DNA from: JACIYW01 sp014359745
Lineage (GTDB): Bacteria > Pseudomonadota > Alphaproteobacteria > Rhodobacterales > Rhodobacteraceae
Length of the DNA stretch: 64,000 nucleotides
Reading direction: 5' to 3'
NCBI GenBank assembly: GCA_050433985.1
Contig: JBNPWE010000014.1
Coordinates: 21,182-85,181, forward strand
Shown here: positions 42,322 to 51,400 of the stretch, piece after piece
How positions within the stretch are numbered: position 1 is the first letter of the stretch
How the letters are laid out: each line of letters opens with the position of its first letter
Position numbers and translations under genes: made by a program
The notes under the pieces: generated by a model
The model's database searches: none
The model's input: the letters and a program-made list of their open reading frames with translations, nothing else
What the model was told of the DNA's origin: nothing

Positions 42322-43050
42322 TCAGGTTGCCGGGGCGGTGTGCATCTTGCGCAGCCGGGCGATCTGTTGGTCCACATCGATCGACAGTTCCGACAGCACC
42401 TCGATGGTTTTGTCTTCGAACACGTCGCCCTCGGGGTTTTTCGCGCGCGCCCGTGCCAGCGCCAGATCCCGTTCGGTGATCAGTGCCCGGATCTGCGGGC
42501 GAAACAGCCGCGCCATCGCGGTGATCCAGCGGTTGGCGGGCCAGGACGGATAGGCGTGGTCGATGTTGAAATAATCCACCATCACCTTGACCTGATCGCC
42601 CGGATACCAGGTTTCGCCGGTCACCCAGCGGTTGGTGGTGAACATCCTGATCGGATAGCCGGCCTTGTCCATGGATATGGCCACCAGATGCGACAGCGCA
42701 TCGTCGCCCTTTGGCCAGTCGCGGCCCGCGGCCTCTGGCACCGGGCGGGCGATGACCGGCATGCCCTTGGCGCGCAGGAACAGGTGGAAATGCCCGTGTT
42801 CGCCCTCGCGGTGCGCGTGGTAATAGAATTGCGAATGGGTTTCGGGATCGAACACATCGCCTTTGGGAAAGTGGTCCAGCTCGATGAACTGCCCCTGACC
42901 TTTCAGCATCTCGCCCACCACGTTCATGCCGCCCTTGCGCAGCACCCGGTAGCATTCGTTGATCTCGGCACCTGCCGCCAGCATGGTGTCGATGCGGGCA
43001 GGGGTGAGGGCGGCGAATTCCGCCTCGGATCGGTCCTTCAGTGTGGTCAT
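42322..43050 (-). CDS. conserved protein (DUF6969-like), third gene of the sigma operon
   Basis: 242 residues from ATG 43050 (GGGGGA before it). Conserved-looking core: INECYRVLRKGGMNVVGEML, ELDHFPKGDVFDPETHSQFY, HAHREGEHGHFHLFLR. The many His, Asp and Glu residues (YYHAHREGEHGHFH) suggest a metal site. I recall this as DUF6969 but cannot confirm it. The gene starts 10 bp after nrsF on the same strand, so it is probably co-expressed with the sigma factor pair. No reaction is known. Confidence 0.75.
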   Translation of the reverse strand: MTTLKDRSEAEFAALTPARIDTMLAAGAEINECYRVLRKGGMNVVGEMLKGQGQFIELDHFPKGDVFDPETHSQFYYHAHREGEHGHFHLFLRAKGMPVIARPVPEAAGRDWPKGDDALSHLVAISMDKAGYPIRMFTTNRWVTGETWYPGDQVKVMVDYFNIDHAYPSWPANRWITAMARLFRPQIRALITERDLALARARAKNPEGDVFEDKTIEVLSELSIDVDQQIARLRKMHTAPAT

Positions 43051-43060
43051 GGCGTCCCCC

Positions 43061-43726
43061 TCAGGCCTTGCGGTGCTGCCAGCACAGAAAGCGCGGCCCG
43101 CAGAGGCCCGCACCGGCGGCCAGCAACAGCACGCTTCCCGCTTGCCAGATCAGAACCATAAGCCCGGCGTCCTGCGAGTGAAAGAGCCGCAGGCCGAAAT
43201 TCCCCAGCGCAGCCGCGGCCAGGATCGCCAGGAACAGCGTGCCGCGCGGGGCCAGCGGCGCGCCGCGACGCAGCATCCACACCATCGCCAGCGCGGGCAG
43301 AGACCCGATCAGCGCGATCTTGCCCAGGCAGCCGATATCATTGGTCACGCGCAGCCCCGCCGCCCCGGCGCGCATCCAGTCGGCCAGACAGCCGATCCCA
43401 AGCGTGGCCAGCCAGAGGCCGGCGGGCAGGGCCGCAAGCCAGATCACGCGCCGGTTGCTGCCTGGCACCACCTGCGCAAAGGCCGCAAGCGCGGCCATGA
43501 TCGCGGTGGCCAGTGCGGCGCCTTCCTCGATCAGGAACCGGGTTTGCGACAGTTTTTCCAAGAGATCGGCGCGCGGCGAATACAGGATCACCATCATCGC
43601 CACGAAGGGCAGCGACAGCGCCAGCCAGATTTCGGTGCGCAATACCGGCGACGCCAGCGGCCTGACGGTTCCGGCCTCTGCCGCCAGCCGGTCAATCAGG
43701 TGAAGCGTCTCTTTTTGTGTCGTCAT
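43061..43726 (-). CDS. NrsF-type anti-sigma factor (DUF1109)
   Basis: 221 residues with about six membrane helices. The cytosolic N-terminus (LHLIDRLAAEAGTVRPL) and the two periplasmic-side Cys motifs (IGCLADW, IGCLGKI) are as in NrsF. NrsF holds the sigma factor at the membrane and releases it under heavy-metal or oxidative stress, with the conserved Cys sensing. Its start overlaps the sigma gene by 35 bp, implying coupled translation. Confidence 0.88.
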   Translation of the reverse strand: MTTQKETLHLIDRLAAEAGTVRPLASPVLRTEIWLALSLPFVAMMVILYSPRADLLEKLSQTRFLIEEGAALATAIMAALAAFAQVVPGSNRRVIWLAALPAGLWLATLGIGCLADWMRAGAAGLRVTNDIGCLGKIALIGSLPALAMVWMLRRGAPLAPRGTLFLAILAAAALGNFGLRLFHSQDAGLMVLIWQAGSVLLLAAGAGLCGPRFLCWQHRKA

Positions 43727-44264
43727 CGCTCAATACACCCCGCAGGCGCCTGGTGGCGCGGTGCACCGCAACCTTGAGGGCCGCGATGCTGGTTCCGCTT
43801 TGTTCGGCCGCCTCGCTCAGCGTCAGTTGTTGCAGCCTCAGCATCCTGACCGCCGCCTTTTCAGCCGGTGGCAAGGCGTTCAGCGCATCCCTGACCGCAA
43901 GGAAGTTCACCACCTTCTCTGCGTGGTAATTCGTCGCCTCGTCGCAAAAGGTTTCATCGATATCGGTAAATTGCAGATCAATGACAACCCTGCGCCCGTA
44001 TTGGCGGGCGTGATCGGCCATCCGGTTGCGCGCGATCGACGCCAGCCAGGGCCGGAAAGGCCGCGCGGGATTCCAGGTGTTGCGTGCCAGGTGCAGCGAG
44101 ATCAGGATATCCTGTACCAGATCCTCGACATCCTCGGGGGTAAGGTAGGGCGCGCGCACCCATACCAACCCGCGAAGGTATGACGCCACCTGTTTCAACA
44201 GGGCCTTGTAGGCCCCGCCATCGCCCCGCTGCGCCGCCGCCATCAGCGTATCAAACTCGCGCAT
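43692..44264 (-). CDS. ECF sigma factor partnered with NrsF (SigF-like)
   Basis: 190 residues from ATG 44264 (MREFDTLM); longer starts at ATG 44291 and TTG 44318 remain possible. Region 2: YLTPEDVEDLVQDILISLHL and FRPWLASIARNRMADHARQ. Region 4: LPPAEKAAVRMLRLQQLTLSEAA and AALKVAVHRATRRLR. It belongs to the group that Caulobacter SigF represents. A GTAACC-N16-CGAA promoter, which I recall as the SigF site, faces away from it toward the Cys-repeat genes. No such site was found before the sigma gene. Confidence 0.88.
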   Translation of the reverse strand: MREFDTLMAAAQRGDGGAYKALLKQVASYLRGLVWVRAPYLTPEDVEDLVQDILISLHLARNTWNPARPFRPWLASIARNRMADHARQYGRRVVIDLQFTDIDETFCDEATNYHAEKVVNFLAVRDALNALPPAEKAAVRMLRLQQLTLSEAAEQSGTSIAALKVAVHRATRRLRGVLSDDDTKRDASPD

Positions 44265-44379
44265 CTCGCGCCGGGGGGGTGCCCCCGGCATGAATGTGCG
44301 AACGTTTCCCTTGCCCAAGATTGCCCCCCGGCGTTTCCGCCAAAATCCGCGACTTCGGCAAAATCTGCCGTGCCCCTGT

Positions 44380-44405
44380 GTAACCTTTCCCTGCTGACAT
44401 GCGAA
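44380..44405 (+). promoter_or_regulatory. ECF (SigF-type) promoter GTAACC-N16-CGAA
   Basis: GTAACC at 44380-44385 and CGAA at 44402-44405 with exactly 16 bp between. This agrees with the element I recall for Caulobacter SigF/NrsF regulon promoters. It points to the Cys-repeat gene at 44493, 87 bp downstream, and lies next to the divergent sigma operon. Confidence 0.6.
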
Positions 44406-44492
44406 GTAACTTGCGGGTGAGGTATTTTGCCTTCCCTGTAATGCAATGCGTCTGCGGGCCGAATATCCGCCCCGCAGACCGGATGGGAGAAG

Positions 44493-44768
44493 ATGATGAA
44501 ATCGGCATCGTTCAAGAAAAGCCTCTGGTACACCACCGTCATCCCGCTAAGCCTGACACTGGGCGCGGTTGGTGTTGTCGGCACCGTCAACGAAAACCTC
44601 AGCTTTGTTTCGGCCGCCGTGGCCCAGTGCAAGGCCAACCCCTGCGCCGCCAAGGCCAACCCTTGTGCAGCCAAGGCCGCGGCCTGCAACCCCTGCGCCG
44701 CAAAGAACCCCTGCGCTGCCAAGAACCCCTGCGCTGCCGCGAACCCCTGCGCCGCAGCCAAGAAATAA
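44493..44768 (+). CDS. secreted Cys-repeat peptide (NPCAAK type)
   Basis: 91 residues, ATG 44493 after GGGAGAAG (ATG 44496 equivalent). The leader FKKSLWYTTVIPLSLTLGAV ends SAAVAQ and is a Sec signal. The mature part of about 47 residues has eight Cys, six in NPC units of the type NPCAAK. I know no function. The leader is nearly the same as that of the gene at 44892, showing recent duplication. With a SigF-type promoter in front, it is a candidate metal- or oxidant-binding periplasmic peptide made on stress. Confidence 0.8.
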   Translation: MMKSASFKKSLWYTTVIPLSLTLGAVGVVGTVNENLSFVSAAVAQCKANPCAAKANPCAAKAAACNPCAAKNPCAAKNPCAAANPCAAAKK

Positions 44769-44804
44769 TCGTGCGCGCGGTCTGATCCGCACAGCACGGT
44801 ATGC

Positions 44805-44830
44805 GCGGGCAAGGCAATGGCCTTGCCCGC
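44805..44830 (+). terminator. perfect 11-bp hairpin between the two Cys-repeat genes
   Basis: GCGGGCAAGGC pairs with GCCTTGCCCGC around an AATG loop. No T run follows. It may attenuate or stabilise the transcript of the first gene, so that the short peptide is made in excess over the cytochrome. Confidence 0.55.
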
Positions 44831-44891
44831 TTCAAACGAAAGCCTGTCCGAACCGGCAAGACCCGGATTCAGGCGCAAACAGGAGAAGGTC

Positions 44892-45929
44892 ATGAAATCC
44901 TTTAAGAAAAGCCTTTGGTCTACCACCGTCATCCCGCTAAGCCTGACGCTGGGCGCCGTCGGCATCGTCGGTTCGCTCAGTGACCAGATCGCCTTTGCGC
45001 CCGCCGCCCTTGCCCAATGCAAGGCCAATCCCTGCGCGGCCAAGGCATCCGCGTGCAACCCCTGCGCGGCTGCGAACCCCTGCGCGGCTGCGAACCCCTG
45101 CGCCGCTGCGAACCCCTGCGCCGCTGCGAACCCTTGCGCCGCTGCCAACCCCTGCGCTGCCAACCCCTGCGGGGCGGCAAGCCCGGCCGTGGCAACCGGA
45201 TGTTATGTGCCGCGCCTGAAAACGGCCGCGGCCTGCAACCCCTGCGCCGCCGCCAATCCCTGCGCCGCCGCCAATCCCTGCGCCGCCGCCAATCCCTGCG
45301 CCGCCGCCAATCCCTGCGCCGCCGCCAATCCTTGCGCGGCGGCCAATCCTTGCGCCGCGGCCAATCCCTGCGCCGCGGCGGCGATGCCCGACGTCACCGA
45401 TGCCGAAGTCAAGGTGCTTTACGACTGCGTGTTCAACAGCATGAAATCGGCCGAAGCCGACACGGGCTCGTCGCTGATCGTGCCCGCCGCCTGGTCGGAT
45501 GGCGACAGCGAGGTTGCCGACAGCTTCACCACCTGGAAGAATTTCGCCACGCAACCCTATATCTCGGCCACCCACGCCGGGCGCTATGCGGTGAACTTCG
45601 CCAATGCGATCGCCGCACCCGCCTATGGCAAATATGAAGACATCGGCGCAATGCCGGTGGGCGGCATCATTGCCAAGCCGACGTTCACGGTGCGCGGCGA
45701 TGGGCAGGCCTATCTTGAAACCCTGTTCGTGATGGAAAAGAAGGCTGCCGGCACCTCGCCCGATACCAATGACTGGATCTATGCCTCGATCGGCGGTGAC
45801 GGCAGCATCCTGATGCAGACCGGCGGCGCGGTGGATGGCACGGCGGAAGGCTGTGCGGCCTGCCACATGGCCATCGGTGCCGGTCAGGACGATCTGGCCT
45901 TCATCCCCGAAGAATACCGGCTGCACTAA
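44892..45929 (+). CDS. secreted NPCAAA-repeat protein fused to a cytochrome P460-like domain
   Basis: 345 residues from ATG 44892 (AGGAGAAGGTC). Sec signal to about 41 (AALAQ). Residues 42-165 hold two blocks of NPC units, eight per block, mostly with a six-residue period NPCAAA, separated by a linker with GCYVPRLK. The C-terminal 180 residues match the P460-type haem fold: LYDCVFNSMK, VGGIIAKPTFTVRG, LETLFVMEK and the c-haem motif CAACH at 321-325. P460 proteins react with hydroxylamine, NO or peroxide. A Cys-repeat and haem fusion next to SigF/NrsF suggests metal or redox stress work in the periplasm. Confidence 0.85.
   Translation: MKSFKKSLWSTTVIPLSLTLGAVGIVGSLSDQIAFAPAALAQCKANPCAAKASACNPCAAANPCAAANPCAAANPCAAANPCAAANPCAANPCGAASPAVATGCYVPRLKTAAACNPCAAANPCAAANPCAAANPCAAANPCAAANPCAAANPCAAANPCAAAAMPDVTDAEVKVLYDCVFNSMKSAEADTGSSLIVPAAWSDGDSEVADSFTTWKNFATQPYISATHAGRYAVNFANAIAAPAYGKYEDIGAMPVGGIIAKPTFTVRGDGQAYLETLFVMEKKAAGTSPDTNDWIYASIGGDGSILMQTGGAVDGTAEGCAACHMAIGAGQDDLAFIPEEYRLH
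45057..45380 (+). repeat. 18-bp tandem repeats coding for NPCAAA
   Basis: Block 1 has AACCCCTGCGC-type units at 45057, 45075, 45093, 45111, 45129, 45147 and a shortened one at 45162. Block 2 has AATCCCTGCGC-type units at 45237 and then every 18 bp to 45363. Units within each block are almost identical, while the blocks differ in AAC/AAT use, so each expanded separately. Confidence 0.9.
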
Positions 45930-46061
45930 CCCCGACAGCCAAGGTGACCGAACAGCCGCCGGACTGGATAACCCGCGCCGGGCAACCGGCGCGGGTTTCC
46001 TTGTGCAAGGAGGCGTGCCACAACAGGCAGGGCCAAAGCGGGCAAGATTCATCACGGGTAT

Positions 46062-46075
46062 TTGATTACGATCAA
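46062..46075. promoter_or_regulatory. Fnr/FnrL box TTGAT-N4-ATCAA
   Basis: TTGATTACGATCAA is a perfect match to the Fnr-family palindrome, 54 bp before the DksA-like gene. This position suits activation under low oxygen, or repression if the start site lies just upstream. Confidence 0.7.
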
Positions 46076-46129
46076 GGTCGCCGCGCCCGACACAAGCTAG
46101 GCTTTCATTTATCTTGCATGGAGGACATG

Positions 46130-46450
46130 ATGACCCCGATCGAAACCCGCAAACAGCAACTGCTTGATCGCCTTGCTGAACTTGAGGCCAGGTTTCGCCA
46201 TATCGATACCGAACTCGACACCCATAACGGCACCAAGGATTGGGACGATCTGGCCATCGAACACGAAGAAGACGAGGTTCTGGAAGGGATCGGCCGCACC
46301 GGCCAGCAAGAGGTGCAGCGCATCCGCGCCGCGCTGCATCGTATCGAGGCGGGCGAATACGGCACCTGCGTGACCTGCGGCGCCGAGATTGCCGAGGACC
46401 GGCTTGATCTGCTGCCCGACACGCCGTTCTGCCGGACCTGCGCAACTTGA
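46130..46450 (+). CDS. TraR/DksA family C4 zinc-finger protein
   Basis: 106 residues from the second of two tandem ATGs (46130), which has the better spacing to GGAGG. A helical hairpin (TRKQQLLDRLAELEARF and acidic EHEEDEVLE) precedes the zinc finger C80-x2-C83 ... C101-x2-C104. Its short size points to a DksA paralogue that binds the RNA polymerase secondary channel. The Fnr box upstream suggests oxygen-linked expression. Confidence 0.88.
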   Translation: MTPIETRKQQLLDRLAELEARFRHIDTELDTHNGTKDWDDLAIEHEEDEVLEGIGRTGQQEVQRIRAALHRIEAGEYGTCVTCGAEIAEDRLDLLPDTPFCRTCAT

Positions 46451-46571
46451 TGCCGATCGCACGCCGGTTGTTCTGGCGCGAATCGGCGCGGGTCGTCATA
46501 GTCGTGACAAAGCCCGGAACGGGCCATCTTGGGGGGACAGGCATCGTTGAAAATCACTGTTCGGGAGGAAC

Positions 46572-46772
46572 ATGATGACTGGGATCAAGACAACCGAAAC
46601 CAACCGCGCCGACCGGCTGCGCGCGGCGCTGGAATCGCCGGGGCAGGATCGGCCGCAGCACCCCGGCAGCCATCCGACACGGCGTTCCTGGCTGGGGGCC
46701 GCAACCCCGCCCTGGGCGCGGCGGGCCAGCCTGGATGAGGACGAGGATCTGTTTGACAACGTTCCCGTCTGA
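46572..46772 (+). CDS. small hypothetical protein
   Basis: 66 residues, with tandem ATG codons after GGGAGGA, a good ribosome site. The protein is Arg/Pro-rich in the middle (PGQDRPQHPGSHPTRRSW) and ends in an acidic tail (LDEDEDLFDNVPV). No family is recognised. The ribosome site and position between two expressed units are the only support. Confidence 0.4.
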   Translation: MMTGIKTTETNRADRLRAALESPGQDRPQHPGSHPTRRSWLGAATPPWARRASLDEDEDLFDNVPV

Positions 46773-46854
46773 GTTTCCCTCTGACCGCGCATAAAACCCC
46801 AAGGTCAGCGCGTGGTGCGCGCAATCAGTCCCACGCCCTGACCGTCCAGGAAGG

Positions 46855-46945
46855 CGCGCTTTCGTTTCATCTTGGAAAAAATACTCATCTTGCGCCCGCC
46901 ACACGCGCGGTCTGTCAAGGCAATGACGACGACAGACCGAGATGC
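46855..46945 (+). repeat. dispersed intergenic repeat, copy D (long form)
   Basis: Core CATCTTGGAAAAAATACTC at 46868-46886, preceded by CTTTCGTTT as in copies B and G. Its 3' part forms a perfect 9-bp hairpin, CGGTCTGTC (46908-46916) with GACAGACCG (46931-46939). The arms differ in sequence from those of copies B and E but still pair. Confidence 0.75.
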
Positions 46946-47230
46946 ATCAATCCAATATCATGACCCGGCGCGCCCCGCGTCCGGGTCTGTTTGATCGGGC
47001 CGCGCCAGCCCGTTCACGAACACATCCCGGCAGAACGCCAGCCGCGCCGGTGTCGGGGGAAGGCCGTCTGATCGGGGCTTCGCGGGCTTTCGGGTCAAGT
47101 TGCCCGGGGCGCGGCCTCTTTTATGTGGACAGCCTGTCATTCCGGCATATCTTCCCCTTTGCTGCCGCGCCGGGGAAGTTTCGGGCCGCTCATGGCTTGC
47201 GCTTTGGTGAGGGACTATTTACGAAACGGT

Positions 47231-47253
47231 ACGGTTTCCTCAAGCGGAACCGT
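47231..47253. promoter_or_regulatory. inverted repeat ACGGTTTCC/GGAACCGT before the efflux operon
   Basis: Arms of eight to nine bases with one bulged T flank TCAAGC, 46 bp before the adaptor gene. It could bind a TetR- or MarR-type repressor or fold in the leader. No such regulator gene is adjacent. Confidence 0.35.
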
Positions 47254-47298
47254 GCCAGAATTTCATCCTTGATCCGCTCATCGCCCGGGAGATTGACC

Positions 47299-48465
47299 AT
47301 GGCGCGACGTCTTGCCGTTTTCAATGTCGGGGCTGCCAGGGCCCTGATCGCCGCCCTTGGTCTGGTCGCTCTTGGCGTGTCCGGGGGCATGTCGGGGGCA
47401 GCCCTGGCGCAGCAGCAACGTCCGCCGCAGCCGGTGACGGTGGTCACGCTGCGCGCGCAGGACGTGACGCTGACCAGCATGTTGCCGGGCCGTGTCGTGG
47501 CGTCAAGCCTGGCCGAGGTGCGCCCGCAGGTCTCGGGTATCCTGCGCGAACGCCTGTTCGAAGAGGGGGCGGATGTGACGGCGGGCGACCCGCTTTACCG
47601 CATCGATCCCTCGACTTATCAGGCGCAGGTCGCGGCGGCAAAGGCGGCGGTGGCGCAGGCCCGCGCCAATCTGGTTTCCGCCGAAAAAGAGGCCGTGCGC
47701 ATCACCACCCTGGTCGAGCGGCAGATCGTCAGCCAGCAGGATCTGGATACCGCCATCGCCGCGCGCGATTCCGCCGCCGCCGCTGTGCAGGTGGCCGAGG
47801 CGCAGCTTCAGTCGACCAATATCGAACTCGATCGAACCACCGTACGCGCACCGCTGTCGGGGGTGGTGGGCCGGTCGCTGACCACGCAGGGCGCGCTGGT
47901 GACCGCCGGTCAGGCGACGCCCTTGGCGGTGATCCGCGATCTTGATCCGGTCTATGTGGATGTGACCCAATCGGCCGCCGAACTGATCCGCTGGCGCCGG
48001 GGCCATACCGAAGCAGACCTTGCGGGCGCGGATCAAACCGTTGTGCTGAACCTTGCCGACGGCGCCCGCTATGAACACACCGGCACCCTTACGGCGGCCG
48101 AACCCAATGTCGATGAACAGACCGGCGTGATCGTGCTGCGGTTGAAATTCGCCAACCCCGAACGGCTGCTGTTGCCAGGCATGTATGTCGAGGTGGAATT
48201 CCCGCTTGGGCTGGTGCGCGACGTGCTGCTGGTACCCCAGGACGCGGTGCGCCGCGACCGGCGCGGGCGGCCCACGGCGCTGGTGGTCACCAAGGACAAT
48301 GTGGTTGAAGAACGCCTGTTGACCGTGCTGCGCGACCGGGGCGCGAACTGGATCGTCAGCGACGGCGTGGTCGGCGGCGACCGGGTGATTGTCGAGGGGG
48401 TGCAGAAGATCGGCGTCGGCGCCACTGTCGCACCCGAAGAACGCACCCAAGCCTCGAACAACTGA
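47299..48465 (+). CDS. RND efflux periplasmic adaptor (AcrA/MexA type)
   Basis: 388 residues from ATG 47299 (GGGAGATTGACC). Signal peptide to about 39 (AALAQ). The lipoyl half VRPQVSGILRERLFEEGADV, the coiled-coil hairpin (AAAKAAVAQARANLVSAEKE to QVAEAQLQSTNIELDRTTV), the second lipoyl half APLSGVVGRSLTTQGALV, and barrel domains follow. There is no lipobox Cys. It links the inner-membrane pump to an outer-membrane channel, which is not encoded here. The pump gene follows 22 bp later. Confidence 0.94.
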   Translation: MARRLAVFNVGAARALIAALGLVALGVSGGMSGAALAQQQRPPQPVTVVTLRAQDVTLTSMLPGRVVASSLAEVRPQVSGILRERLFEEGADVTAGDPLYRIDPSTYQAQVAAAKAAVAQARANLVSAEKEAVRITTLVERQIVSQQDLDTAIAARDSAAAAVQVAEAQLQSTNIELDRTTVRAPLSGVVGRSLTTQGALVTAGQATPLAVIRDLDPVYVDVTQSAAELIRWRRGHTEADLAGADQTVVLNLADGARYEHTGTLTAAEPNVDEQTGVIVLRLKFANPERLLLPGMYVEVEFPLGLVRDVLLVPQDAVRRDRRGRPTALVVTKDNVVEERLLTVLRDRGANWIVSDGVVGGDRVIVEGVQKIGVGATVAPEERTQASNN

Positions 48466-48487
48466 TCCCCCGTCCGGAGCGCGTATC

Positions 48488-51400
48488 ATGGCCCGTTTTT
48501 TCATCGACCGTCCGATTTTTGCCTGGGTGATTTCTATCATCATCATGGGCATCGGCGCCTTGTCGATCCTGATCCTTCCGGTGTCGCAATATCCGCAGAT
48601 CGCCCCGCCTTCGGTGGCGGTATCTGCAACCTATCCCGGTGCCTCGGCCGAAACGGTGGCCAATACCGTCACCCAGATCATCGAACAGCAGATGACCGGG
48701 CTGGACGGGCTGCGCTATATCTCGTCGTCCTCCACCTCGTCGGGGCTGGCCAGCATCACCCTGACGTTCGAGACCGGAACCGACCCCGACATCGCGCAGG
48801 TTCAGGTGCAGAACAAACTTGGCCAGGCCTCGGCGCTGTTGCCCGAGGTGGTGCAGCGCCAGGGCATCACGGTGCGCAAATCCTCGGCCGGGTTCCTGAT
48901 GGTGCTGGGGCTGATATCGACCGATGGCCGTTTGGAACAGGTCGATCTGGCCGATTACATGATCACCAACATGGTGGATGAGTTCAGCCGCCTTCAGGGC
49001 GTCGGCGAAGTGCAGGTGTTCGGGTCGAAATATGCGATGCGCATCTGGCTTGACCCGCTGAAACTGGCGGCGTTCGAATTGACACCCGCCGATGTGGTGC
49101 AGGCGGTATCCGAGGAAAACGCCCAGATCTCTGCCGGGTCGTTCGGCGATCTGCCCGCCCCCGAGGGCCAGCAGCTTAACGCCACCATCACCGCGCAATC
49201 GCTTTTGCGCACGCCCGAGGATTTCCAGGCGATCGTGCTGCGTGCCGAAACCGACGGCGGGCTTGTGCTCTTGAAAGATGTGGCGCGCATCGAGATCGGC
49301 GCCGAAAGCTACGGCACCATCGCGCGGTTCAACCGCCAGCCCGCCGCCGGGATGGCGATTCAGTTGGCACCGGGGGCGAACGCGCTGGATACCGGCGATC
49401 TGGTCAAGGCGCGGGTCAAGGAACTGTCGGCCTTCTTCCCCGAGAACGTGCAATATATCATACCCTATGACACCACGCCCTTCATCACCATTTCGATCGA
49501 AGAGGTGGTCAAGACCCTGTTCGAGGCGATCGGGCTGGTGTTTCTGGTGATGCTGCTGTTCCTGCAGAACCTGCGCGCGACGCTGATCCCGACGCTGGCG
49601 GTGCCGGTGGTCTTGCTGGGCACGTTCGGGGTTCTGGCGGCCTTCGGATTTTCGATCAACACGCTGACCATGCTGGCCATGGTGCTGGCGATCGGGCTTC
49701 TGGTCGATGACGCGATCGTGGTCGTGGAAAACGTCGAACGCATCATGGAAGAAGAGGGGCTGTCGCCCCGTGACGCCACGCGCAAATCCATGGGCCAGAT
49801 CACCGGCGCGCTGATCGGCATCGCGATGGTTCTGTCGGCGGTGTTCCTGCCGATGGCGTTCTTCGGTGGATCGACCGGGGTGATCTATCAGCAGTTTTCG
49901 ATCACCATCATTTCGGCGATGGCGCTGTCGGTTCTGGTGGCGCTGACGCTGACGCCGGCGCTTTGCGCGACCCTGCTCAAGCCCAAACACGGCGGCCCGA
50001 TACAGCGCGGCCCGGTCGGCTGGTTCAACAAGGGCTTTGACAAGACGCTGTCGGGCTATGCCGGGTCGGTGGGCTGGATCATCCGCCGCCCGCTGCGCAT
50101 GATGTTGGTCTATGCGATGATGGGGGTGGGGGTTGTGTGGCTGTTCATCCAGACCCCCACGGCCTTCCTGCCCGATGAGGATCAGGGCATCCTGTTCACC
50201 CTGATCACAACCCCTACCGGCGCCACGGCCGAACGCACCCTGGACGCGATGAAAAAGGTCGAGGATCATTTCCTGAACAACGAAGCCGAAAACGTGTCGT
50301 CGATGTTCGGGGTTGTCGGCTTCAGCTTTGCCGGGCGCGGGCAGAACAACAGCATGGCGTTCGTGCAGATGAAAGACTGGTCCGAACGCACCGGCCCCGG
50401 CCAAAGCGTGCAGGCGGTGGCCGGGCGGGCCTTTGGCTCGCTCAGCCAGATACGCGATGCGATGGTGTTTCCGATCGTGCCGCCCTCGGTGATCGAGCTT
50501 GGCAACGTCAGCGGCTTTGATTTCTACCTTCAGGCGCGGGCGGGCCAGACCCATGTGGAATTGCTTGAGGCGCGCAATCAGTTGCTGGGCATGGCGGCGC
50601 AAAGCCCGGTGATCGGATCGTTGCGCCCCAACGGGCAAGAGGATGCCGCGCAGTTCAACCTTGATATCAACTGGCGCGCCGCCGGTGCGATGGGCGTCTC
50701 TGCCGCCGATGTGGGCAACCTGCTCAGCGTGGCCTGGGCCGGGCGCTATGTGAACGATTTCATCGATCAGGGCCGGATCAAGCGGGTCTATGTCCAGGGC
50801 GAGGCCGATGCGCGGTCGGTGCCATCGGATATCGAACGCTGGCGCGTGCGCAACAACACCGGCGGGCTGGTGCCGTTTTCGAACTTTTCGGAAGGAAACT
50901 GGCAATTCGGGCCGCAGGGGCTCTACCGCTATAACGGCGTGCCCGCGATGCAGTTGCAGGGCACCCCGGCCGCCGACGTGTCCACCGGCGAGGCGATGGC
51001 CGAGATAGAGCGTCTGGCAGCCGAACTGCCCACCGGGTTCAACATCTCCTGGACCGGCCTGTCGCTGGAGGAACGCGAATCAGGCAGCCAGGCACCGCTG
51101 CTTTACGCGCTGTCGCTGGCGGCGGTGTTTCTGGTGCTGGCCGCGCTTTACGAAAGCTGGGGGATTCCGTTTGCGGTGATGCTGGCGATGCCGATCGGGA
51201 TTCTGGGGGCGCTGGCGGCGGCCTATTATGGCGGCTTCGACAACGGGGTGTTCTTTCAGGTGGGCCTTCTGACCGTGGTCGGGCTGACCGGCAAGAACGC
51301 CATCCTGATCGTGGAATTCGCCCGCGACCGGGTCGAGGCCGGCGAACCGATCCTGATCGCGGTGAAAGAGGCCGCGCGCCAGCGCTTTCGCCCGATCATC

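Larger units (their letters stand above)
46773..47298. other. gene-free stretch before the RND efflux genes
   Basis: 526 bp. It holds the repeat copy D and, near the end, an inverted repeat that may be an operator. In between (46940-47200) frames stay open but show no family similarity or ribosome site, and I do not call a gene. Confidence 0.5.

Noticed and set aside
44937..46544. Glycine/alanine-rich minus-strand frame opposite the Cys-repeat gene, resembling a cell-surface repeat protein
   Set aside because: The repeats are only the complement of the NPCAAA codons; there is no start context and the plus-strand product has signal peptide and haem motif.
48356..50905. Very long open frame on the minus strand opposite the RND permease gene
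   Set aside because: It is the mirror of a GC-rich, clearly coding gene. Its product is rich in His, Arg, Gly and Gln without any domain, a usual artefact at this base composition.
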